DNA of 10,000 bases from Thiobacillus sp. (GTDB lineage Bacteria; Pseudomonadota; Gammaproteobacteria; Burkholderiales; Thiobacillaceae). The stretch is taken from contig JAIWOL010000063.1 of assembly GCA_020216925.1 (NCBI GenBank), positions 1 to 10,000 on the forward strand, given 5' to 3'. Below the pieces are notes generated by a model. The model saw nothing but the letters and a program-made list of their open reading frames with translations, had not been told where the DNA came from and ran no database searches. A program made the translations under genes and the position numbers. Positions 1 through 6,381 of this stretch are shown one piece after another. Position 1 is the stretch's first letter. Every line of letters starts with the position of its first letter.

Positions 1-784
<784 letters not shown>

Positions 785-799
785 GCCGGCCGACGCCGC

Positions 800-831
800 A
801 AAAACGGGTGCCGCAAGGCGCCCGTTTTTTT
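800..831. terminator. Rho-independent terminator, probably bidirectional
   Basis: A nine-base-pair stem (804-812 with 817-825, one G-T wobble) is closed by a GCAA loop of the stable GNRA class. It is flanked by five A on the left and seven T on the right. On the plus strand the T run ends the OmpA-family transcript. On the minus strand the A run becomes a T run suited to ending the comM transcript arriving from the right. The position between two convergent stop codons (784 and 870) fits a shared terminator. Confidence 0.88.
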
Positions 832-869
832 ACGTCTGTCGGATGGCTGGGGCGTGACGAAGTGACGCC

Positions 870-2360
870 TCAGGCAGGGGGTCTGCGGTACTGGATCGCC
901 TCCGCAAGGTGCGCGGTAAGGATGGACGGGCTGCCCGCCAGGTCGGCAATGCTGCGTGCCAGTCTGAGGATGCGATGGTAGGCGCGCGCCGAAAGATTCA
1001 GGCGCGCAATCGCCTGTTTCAACAGGGCTTCGCCAGCGGCGTCCAGAATGCACAGCGCGTCGATTTCGCGGCTGCCGAGCGCCGCGTTGGGTTTGCCCTG
1101 GCGATGCATCTGCCGGGCGCGCGCGGCTTCCACGCGCGCCCGGATCGCCGCGCTGGCTTCGCCCGGGACTGCGCGCATGAGTTCGTCCTCGGTCAGGGCC
1201 GGCACGCTGATCTGGATGTCGATGCGATCGAGCAGGGGGCCGGAGATGCGGCCCCGGTAGCGCGCGATTTGCTCCGGCGTGTCGCGGCAGGCCTGGGTGG
1301 GGTGGCCCAGATACCCGCAGGGGCAGGGATTCATGGCCGCCACAAGCTGGAAGCGGGCAGGAAAGTCGGCCTGCCGCGCCGCGCGTGAAATCGTGATGTG
1401 CCCGGTTTCCAGCGGTTCGCGCAGCACCTCCAGCACCTGGCGGGAAAACTCCGGCAACTCGTCCAGAAACAGCACGCCATGATGCGCCAGCGAGATTTCA
1501 CCGGGACGCGGATTGCCGCCGCCGCCCACCAGCGCCACGGCAGAAGCGGTGTGGTGCGGGGCCCGATAGGGGCGCCGGCCCCAGTGTTCTATGCGGAACC
1601 CGCCGTTGAGCGAGGCCACGGCAGCGGCTTCCAGCGCCTCGGTCTCGTCCATGGCCGGCAGAATGCCGGGAAAACGCGCCGCGAGCATCGACTTGCCGGT
1701 ACCCGGCGGGCCCGACATCAACACGGAATGCCCGCCCGCCGCCGCGACTTCCAGCGCGCGGCGCGCGGCCGTCTGGCCTTTGACATCCGCAAAATCGGGG
1801 TAGCATGGTGCCGGCGCGGTGGACGTTGCTGAAGGCGAGGCGAGCGTGCCCTGGCCGGATAGCCAGGCGCACACATCCAGCAGGCTGCCGGCGGCCAGGG
1901 TTTCGACGCCGCTTGCCAGCGCGGCTTCGCCGGCGGATACCTGCGGCAGCACCAGGCTGCGCTGTGCCGCGCGGGTGGCCAGCGCCATCGCCAGCGCGCC
2001 ACGCACCGGGCGCAGCTCGCCCGTCAGCGCCAGCTCGCCGGCAAATTCGGCGGTGGCGAATCGGGTGGCGGGGATTTGCCCCGACGCTGCCAGGATGGCC
2101 AGCGCGATCGGCAAATCGAAACGCCCCGATTCCTTGGGCAGGTCGGCCGGGGCGAGGTTGACCGTGATGCGGCGCGCCGGAAACTCGAAACGCGCGTTCT
2201 GGATCGCGGCCCGCACGCGGTCGCGTGCTTCCTTCACTTCGGTTTCCGGCAGGCCGACCAGCGTGAATGCGGGCAGCCCGTTCGCCAGATGGGCTTCCAC
2301 CACCACCTCGGGCGCAGACATGCCAGCCAGCGCGCGGCTCTTGACGACGGCGACGGCCAT
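870..2360 (-). CDS. comM: ComM/YifB family AAA+ ATPase (Mg-chelatase-like)
   Basis: The 496-residue product has the length and full domain order of ComM, formerly annotated as a Mg-chelatase-related protein. The N-terminal ChlI-like domain has GLPETEVKEARDRVRAAI and NLAPADLPKESGRFDLPIA. The AAA+ module has Walker A GPPGTGKS (217-224), Walker B VLFLDE (296-301), the Cys-rich NPCPCGYLGHP segment with Cys346, Cys348 and Cys358, and RISGPLLDRID with candidate arginine-finger residues. The Mg_chelatase_C domain ends the protein. In Vibrio and Haemophilus, ComM is a hexameric helicase that drives branch migration when incoming single-stranded DNA recombines with the chromosome during natural transformation, but it also occurs in species not known to be competent. 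The ATG abuts the TAA of ubiK with no gap and no clear Shine-Dalgarno sequence precedes it, suggesting translation by re-initiation from ubiK. It shares the terminator near 800-831. Confidence 0.95.
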   Translation of the reverse strand: MAVAVVKSRALAGMSAPEVVVEAHLANGLPAFTLVGLPETEVKEARDRVRAAIQNARFEFPARRITVNLAPADLPKESGRFDLPIALAILAASGQIPATRFATAEFAGELALTGELRPVRGALAMALATRAAQRSLVLPQVSAGEAALASGVETLAAGSLLDVCAWLSGQGTLASPSATSTAPAPCYPDFADVKGQTAARRALEVAAAGGHSVLMSGPPGTGKSMLAARFPGILPAMDETEALEAAAVASLNGGFRIEHWGRRPYRAPHHTASAVALVGGGGNPRPGEISLAHHGVLFLDELPEFSRQVLEVLREPLETGHITISRAARQADFPARFQLVAAMNPCPCGYLGHPTQACRDTPEQIARYRGRISGPLLDRIDIQISVPALTEDELMRAVPGEASAAIRARVEAARARQMHRQGKPNAALGSREIDALCILDAAGEALLKQAIARLNLSARAYHRILRLARSIADLAGSPSILTAHLAEAIQYRRPPA

Positions 2361-2639
2361 TTATGCGTCGGGGTGTGGTTTTTCCTGTTCGGCCTGGCTT
2401 TCCAGCTGGGCCAGGCGGGCTTCCAGGGCCGCCAGTTTGTCGCGCGTGCGGGCGAGCACTTCGGTCTGCACGTCGAATTCCTCGCGCGTGACCAGATCGA
2501 GCTTGCCGAGCATGGCAGCGAGGCCGGCCTTGAGATTCTGTTCGATGTCCCCGGCGGGGGATTGCCGGAACAGGTCGGCCAGCTTCTGCGCCGCCTCGTT
2601 CAGGAAAGCGGCGTTGGGGAAAGGCGAATTGGGTTTCAT
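2361..2639 (-). CDS. ubiK: UbiK (YqiC/BMFP family) ubiquinone biosynthesis accessory factor
   Basis: The 92-residue product begins MKPNSPFPNAAFLNEAAQKL, continues with an amphipathic segment, and ends in a Glu/Leu/Ala heptad-like helix (about residues 55-85) suited to a coiled coil. This is the BMFP/DUF526 family. Its E. coli member UbiK (YqiC) binds UbiJ and supports the Ubi hydroxylation complex under aerobic conditions. The reading frame extends upstream to 2756, but the ATG at 2639 is chosen because GGAG (2646-2649) lies six bases before it and because the homologous part starts there. It is the first gene of a ubiK-comM pair and diverges from the nitrogen operon; the 223-base gap between them carries the NtrC sites. 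A TACACT at 2663-2668 on this strand could be its -10 box, but I see no good -35. Confidence 0.9.
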   Translation of the reverse strand: MKPNSPFPNAAFLNEAAQKLADLFRQSPAGDIEQNLKAGLAAMLGKLDLVTREEFDVQTEVLARTRDKLAALEARLAQLESQAEQEKPHPDA

Positions 2640-2690
2640 GTTGCACTCCGGTTGACGGACGAAGTGTAGCAATGGACGCCGGAAAGCACT

Positions 2691-2707
2691 TGCACAAGGA
2701 AAGTGCG
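2691..2707. promoter_or_regulatory. Distal NtrC (NRI) enhancer site
   Basis: TGCAC-N7-GTGCG contains an exact GCAC-N7-GTGC inverted repeat, the recognised core of NtrC sites (ideal TGCACC-N5-GGTGCA). Its centre is at 2699, about 127 bp upstream of the start expected for the sigma-54 promoter at 2800-2815. Its pairing with a second site 31 bp away strongly supports the call. It also lies just upstream of the possible ubiK promoter region. Confidence 0.75.
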
Positions 2708-2721
2708 CGTCCGGCGCGGAC

Positions 2722-2738
2722 TGCACCACATGCGTGCG
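2722..2738. promoter_or_regulatory. Proximal NtrC (NRI) enhancer site
   Basis: This is a second exact GCAC-N7-GTGC (2723-2737) flanked by T on the left and G on the right. Its centre is at 2730, about 96 bp upstream of the expected start. The 31 bp between site centres equals about three helical turns, so two NtrC dimers would sit on the same face of the DNA. The two high-affinity sites upstream of E. coli glnAp2 are spaced in the same way. Confidence 0.77.
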
Positions 2739-2779
2739 TTGTATTGCGCGGTACAACAGGGAAAAACGCTAACCATATG

Positions 2780-2792
2780 AAAAATAATGATT
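2780..2792 (-). promoter_or_regulatory. Possible IHF-like bending site
   Basis: Within an A/T-rich stretch (2771-2799), the minus strand reads AATCATTATTTTT. This matches seven of nine fixed positions of the IHF consensus WATCARNNNNTTR. It lies between the NtrC sites and the sigma-54 promoter, where a bend would help looping. A/T-rich sequence gives such matches easily, so this is only a candidate. Confidence 0.25.
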
Positions 2793-2799
2793 AAAAATC

Positions 2800-2815
2800 T
2801 GGCATGCGCCGTGCT
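2800..2815 (+). promoter_or_regulatory. Sigma-54 (RpoN) -24/-12 promoter of the porin-glnK-amtB operon
   Basis: TGGCATG-N4-GTGCT aligns with the RpoN consensus TGGCACG-N4-TTGCW. It has the invariant GG (2801-2802) and GC (2813-2814) at the required spacing and only two mismatches at tolerated positions. Transcription is predicted to start near 2826, giving a leader of about 37 bases before the ATG at 2863. The NtrC sites upstream supply the activator that RpoN holoenzyme needs, so the operon should be on under nitrogen limitation. Confidence 0.85.
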
Positions 2816-2862
2816 TGAAGGGAGATGCAATTTTGCACTCTTCAACGTCGGAGAAATCGAGC

Positions 2863-3618
2863 ATGAAAAAAATCGTATCTGCACTGATGGCTGGCCTGAT
2901 GGGCGCTCCCGCGGTCGCCCTGGCTGAAGACAGCCCGCATACCTTCAGCGGCAACGTCACGCTGAGCAGTGATTATCTCTTCCGCGGCATTTCGCAAACC
3001 GGCGGCGATGCGGCGATTCAGGGTGGACTCGATTACAGCCATGCGAGCGGCTTCTATCTGGGCACCTGGGCTTCGAACGTGGGCTGGATCGAGGATTTCC
3101 AGGGATATAAATCGGGCAACATGGAGATCGACCTGTATGGCGGCTACCGGGGTGAGCTTGGCCCGGTTTCCTACGATGTGGGGGTCATTGGCTATTTCTA
3201 TCCCGGTGACAATGGCGGGGCAACCACCGGCGACACCACTGAGCTTTATATCGGCCTGGGCTGGAAATGGTTCAGCGCCAAGTACGCCTACAGCATCAGC
3301 GACGAAACGTTCGGTTTTGCCAATTCTGACGGCTCGAACTATTTCGAAATCAACGCCAGCTATCCCGTCGGCGAAACCGGCCTGACCCTGGGCGCACACT
3401 GGGGCACCTTTTCGTTCAAGAACAATGGCGCGCAGGATTACGACGACTGGAAAGTCAGCGCCGCCTACGACATGGGCAAGCTCTCTCCCGTGATGTCCGG
3501 CGTAACGCTGGGCGTGGCCTATTCGGACAGCAATGCCGGCAAGTCGGCATGGACGGATGCCAATGGCCGGTATCTGGGCGACAGCACTACCTTCGTCTGG
3601 ATCGGCAAGGCGCTCTGA
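2863..3618 (+). CDS. TorF-like putative porin (TIGR02001/Gcw_chp family)
   Basis: The 251-residue product has a signal peptide (MKKIVSALMAGLMGAPAVALA, cleavage expected after Ala21) and then alternating aromatic/polar segments rich in Gly, Tyr and Trp, as in a small outer-membrane beta-barrel. The family signature is SDYLFRGISQT...AIQGGLDYSHASGFYLGTW near residues 36-70. The family has no established biochemical function; members are annotated as TorF family putative porins. The frame runs upstream to 2815, but the ATG at 2863 is chosen because it starts the signal peptide, follows GGAG at 2850-2853, and lies downstream of the predicted sigma-54 start. It is the first gene after an NtrC/RpoN promoter and is followed by glnK and amtB. 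It may therefore pass ammonium or another nitrogen source through the outer membrane during starvation, which is inference. The C-terminal residue is Leu, not the usual barrel-ending Phe. Confidence 0.88.
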   Translation: MKKIVSALMAGLMGAPAVALAEDSPHTFSGNVTLSSDYLFRGISQTGGDAAIQGGLDYSHASGFYLGTWASNVGWIEDFQGYKSGNMEIDLYGGYRGELGPVSYDVGVIGYFYPGDNGGATTGDTTELYIGLGWKWFSAKYAYSISDETFGFANSDGSNYFEINASYPVGETGLTLGAHWGTFSFKNNGAQDYDDWKVSAAYDMGKLSPVMSGVTLGVAYSDSNAGKSAWTDANGRYLGDSTTFVWIGKAL

Positions 3619-3632
3619 ATCGCCTGAAATGA

Positions 3633-4019
<387 letters not shown>

Positions 4020-4030
4020 GGAGCCTGAAC

Positions 4031-5464
4031 ATGAAAAAGCTATTGGCCTCGTTAGGCCTGATGTTTGCCCTGTTGTCTCCCGGCCTGACGCTGGCGCAGG
4101 ATGCTGCCGCGCCGGTTGAAGAGGCGGTTGCCGTTGAAGCGGCGGAAACGGTTGCGGTCGAAGCGCCGGTAGCCGAAGCTGCGGCGCCGGATCGGGCCGC
4201 GGCTGCCGTAGAAGCCGCCGCGCCAGTGCCCGACAAGGGCGACACTACCTGGATGATGGTTTCCACCCTGCTGGTCATCCTGATGATCATTCCGGGTGTG
4301 GCGCTGTTCTACGGTGGCCTGGTGCGCGCCAAGAACATGTTGTCGGTGCTGACCCAGGTGATGGCAATCTTCTGTCTCGTCTCCGTTCTGTGGGCGGTGT
4401 ATGGCTACTCGCTGGCCTTTGGCGACGGCGGCAGCATGAACTGGGCGATCGGCGATCTTTCGAAGATGTTCCTTGCGGGCATCACCGGGGATTCGACGGC
4501 CGCCACGTTCTCCGACGGTGTGGTCATCCCCGAATTCACCTTCGTCGCCTTCCAGCTGACCTTTGCTGCCATCACCGTGGCGCTGATCGTTGGCGGCCTG
4601 GCCGAGCGGGTGAAGTTCTCGGCGCTGCTGGTCTTTGCCGTGCTGTGGTTCACCTTCTCCTACCTGCCGATCGCACACATGGTGTGGGCAAGCGGCGGCT
4701 ATCTGTTCGAGAAGGGCGATCTGGACTTCGCGGGCGGCACCGTGGTGCACATCAACGCCGGCATCGCCGCGCTGGTGGGGGCCATCGTACTGGGCAAACG
4801 CCTGGGCTACGGTCGTGACGCCATGCCTCCGCACAGCCTGCCTATGACCATGGTTGGCGCTTCGCTGCTGTGGGTGGGCTGGTTCGGTTTCAACGCCGGT
4901 TCCAACCTCGAAGCCACCGGCGGGGCTGCGCTGGCCTTCATCAACACCATTCTGGCAACGGCGGCGGCCGGTCTGGCCTGGATGTTTGCCGAATGGATGC
5001 TGCGCGGCAAACCCTCCATGCTGGGCGTGGCGTCGGGCGTCGTCGCCGGCCTGGTGGCGATCACGCCGGCAGCCGGTCTGGTCGGCCCCATGGGCGGCAT
5101 CGTCCTCGGTGCCATCGCGGGTGTGGTCTGTCTGTGGGGTGTCACCGGCCTGAAGAAAATGCTGGGTTACGACGATACACTCGATGTGTTCGGCATCCAC
5201 GGCATCGGCGGCATCGTCGGCGCCATCGGCACCGGCATTTTCGTGTCGCCGGCTCTGGGCGGAGTGGGTGTGGACGGCTACATCATGAGCAGCCAGGTCG
5301 TCACCCAGGCAACCGGTGTGATCATCACGATCATCTGGTCGGGCGTGGTGAGTCTGGTGGCCTTCAAGCTGATCGACATGACCATGGGGCTGCGCGTCAG
5401 CGAAGAACAGGAGCGCGAGGGCCTGGATACGGCCAGCCACGGCGAGCGTGCCTACAACATGTAA
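4031..5464 (+). CDS. amtB: Ammonium transporter AmtB
   Basis: The 477-residue inner-membrane protein conducts ammonium/ammonia and is gated by GlnK. It has a signal peptide (about 1-22), an unusual Ala/Val/Glu-rich segment (about 24-70), and then the hydrophobic Amt core from about 74. Key residues can be placed against E. coli AmtB: the Phe gate (Phe174 and Phe178 in FVAFQLTF; Phe287 in WFGFNAGS), Ser291 of the outer ammonium site, Asp232 in DFAGGTVVHIN, and the pore twin-His His240 and His390 (FGIHGIGG). The cytoplasmic tail keeps GLRVSEEQEREGLDTASHGERAYNM, the conserved region contacted by PII. GGAG at 4020-4023 gives a good ribosome site seven bases before the ATG. The gene is 11 bases downstream of glnK and ends the operon at a strong terminator. 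The call is secure; only the N-terminal extension is out of the ordinary. Confidence 0.97.
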   Translation: MKKLLASLGLMFALLSPGLTLAQDAAAPVEEAVAVEAAETVAVEAPVAEAAAPDRAAAAVEAAAPVPDKGDTTWMMVSTLLVILMIIPGVALFYGGLVRAKNMLSVLTQVMAIFCLVSVLWAVYGYSLAFGDGGSMNWAIGDLSKMFLAGITGDSTAATFSDGVVIPEFTFVAFQLTFAAITVALIVGGLAERVKFSALLVFAVLWFTFSYLPIAHMVWASGGYLFEKGDLDFAGGTVVHINAGIAALVGAIVLGKRLGYGRDAMPPHSLPMTMVGASLLWVGWFGFNAGSNLEATGGAALAFINTILATAAAGLAWMFAEWMLRGKPSMLGVASGVVAGLVAITPAAGLVGPMGGIVLGAIAGVVCLWGVTGLKKMLGYDDTLDVFGIHGIGGIVGAIGTGIFVSPALGGVGVDGYIMSSQVVTQATGVIITIIWSGVVSLVAFKLIDMTMGLRVSEEQEREGLDTASHGERAYNM

Positions 5465-5489
5465 CCCCTTGCTTTCTCCAGGCAAGTCG

Positions 5490-5517
5490 GGGGCGCTCTG
5501 CAGGGCGCCCCTTTTTT
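5490..5517 (+). terminator. Rho-independent terminator after amtB
   Basis: GGGGCGC (5490-5496) pairs with GCGCCCC (5505-5511) around a loop of about eight bases. Six T follow directly (5512-5517). It lies 26 bases after the amtB stop and closes the porin-glnK-amtB operon. Confidence 0.93.
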
Positions 5518-5749
5518 CGTCCGCTGTGCGGGCGGTCAACCGGCAGAAGGGGCGGTTTTCCGCGTCGGGACACAGTGCGCGCCGTCCGTGAACGTCAAGG
5601 GGCCGGGCCTTGCCGCGCATGGAAAAACGCCCGCAAGCCGCTGCGAGAAGGGCCGCGAAAGAGACGAAAACAGGCTGTCCGCACGCTCGCCGTCGTTTGC
5701 AGCAGGCACAGCGGCCCGGCGTGGCACGCCAGCCGGCGGAGGGCCTGGC
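5518..5749. other. Non-coding gap between convergent amtB and glutaredoxin-like gene
   Basis: No convincing gene is seen on either strand in these 232 bases. Open frames crossing it are GC-rich shadows with no recognisable domain. The only structure noted is a perfect 13-base palindrome, GGCGTGGCACGCC (5718-5730), 20 bases beyond the stop of the minus-strand gene. It lacks a T run on either side, so it is at best a weak part of a terminator for that gene. Confidence 0.4.
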
Positions 5750-6277
5750 TTACTGCGCGGCCGTCGGCGCCGCGGGGGCTGCGGCAACAGGCGCGGCGGG
5801 TTTGCGGCCAGGGGGCGCGATCTTGGGGTAGCCCGCGCGGTCGAGCGCGCTCTGCCACTGGCCGGCTTCAAAACCGTCGATCTTGTCTGCGCCCACCACC
5901 AGCACCGGCACCGACAGGCGGCCGGTGAGCTTCTGCAGCTCGGCCTGCGCTTCCGGGCTGGTTTGCGGGTCCTTGTCGCTGAAGGGGATGCCGCGCCCGG
6001 CCAGCAATTGCCGGGCCTGGTCGCAGGGCGCGCCGCAGGCGCTGGCATAAAGCGTTACGGGGAACTTTTCGCGGGCGATGCGGGCGGCGTAGTTTTCGTT
6101 GCCTTCGATCACGCTGCCCTTGAATGCTTTCTGCTGCGCGTTCTTGACGCTGGGCGGTGGCGGCTGGTCGCTGTAGACCGTGCGGCCCTGCGCATCCTTC
6201 CATTGATAGAGTTGCGCGGCGCCGGCGCTGGTGATGGCGGCGAGGCACGCCGCCGCAAGGCTGAGAGCTGCTTTCAT
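5750..6277 (-). CDS. Periplasmic DUF4124 / glutaredoxin-like protein
   Basis: The 175-residue product has a signal peptide (MKAALSLAAACLAAITSAGA). It is followed by a DUF4124 motif (LYQWKDAQGRTVYSDQPPP, residues 23-41) and a glutaredoxin-like fold from about residue 73. The redox site is CGAPC (Cys81 and Cys85); Pro124 in LSVPVLVVG is the likely cis-proline, and GFEAGQW follows as in glutaredoxins. The tail (about 153-175) is Pro/Ala-rich and looks flexible. DUF4124 proteins are common small exported proteins of Betaproteobacteria with unknown function. The fused glutaredoxin domain suggests thiol-disulfide chemistry in the periplasm, with substrate unknown. GGGAGG lies four bases before the ATG. 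It follows prlC on the same strand after 104 bases and may be co-transcribed or have its own promoter. Confidence 0.85.
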   Translation of the reverse strand: MKAALSLAAACLAAITSAGAAQLYQWKDAQGRTVYSDQPPPPSVKNAQQKAFKGSVIEGNENYAARIAREKFPVTLYASACGAPCDQARQLLAGRGIPFSDKDPQTSPEAQAELQKLTGRLSVPVLVVGADKIDGFEAGQWQSALDRAGYPKIAPPGRKPAAPVAAAPAAPTAAQ

Positions 6278-6281
6278 GCTG

Positions 6282-6293
6282 CCTCCCGGGAGG
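6282..6293 (-). promoter_or_regulatory. Shine-Dalgarno sequence of the glutaredoxin-like gene inside a 12-base palindrome
   Basis: CCTCCCGGGAGG is a perfect 12-base palindrome. Its minus-strand right half, GGGAGG, is the ribosome-binding site four bases before the ATG at 6277. The left half is its exact complement. With no loop it cannot fold fully on itself within one RNA. Partial pairing, or pairing between two RNA molecules, could hide the site. Confidence 0.5.
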
Positions 6294-6381
6294 ACGGAAT
6301 CGGATAGATAACGGTGCCCCGGATCGGATCTTTAGCCGGTGGGCCGTCGCGAATCCTTCGCCCCCTCTTTGCAAACGGACC

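Noticed and set aside
1498..2697. A 399-codon minus-strand frame overlapping comM and ubiK in another phase
   Set aside because: It is Arg/Gly/Ala-rich with no domain, and it conflicts with two well-supported genes in a different frame on the same strand.
4052..5620. A 522-codon open frame antisense to amtB
   Set aside because: Its composition (His, Asp, Gln, Arg and Gly-rich with no hydrophobic pattern) is typical of the complement of a membrane-protein gene. It has no start-site support.
5718..5730. Palindrome GGCGTGGCACGCC as an operator or terminator
   Set aside because: It has no T run, is not near a promoter, and short GC palindromes are expected by chance in this composition.
5588..6307. 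A 239-codon plus-strand frame across the gap and the glutaredoxin-like gene
   Set aside because: It is Arg/Gly/Ala-rich, has no ribosome site or motif, and overlaps the minus-strand gene that has a signal peptide and a CxxxC redox site.
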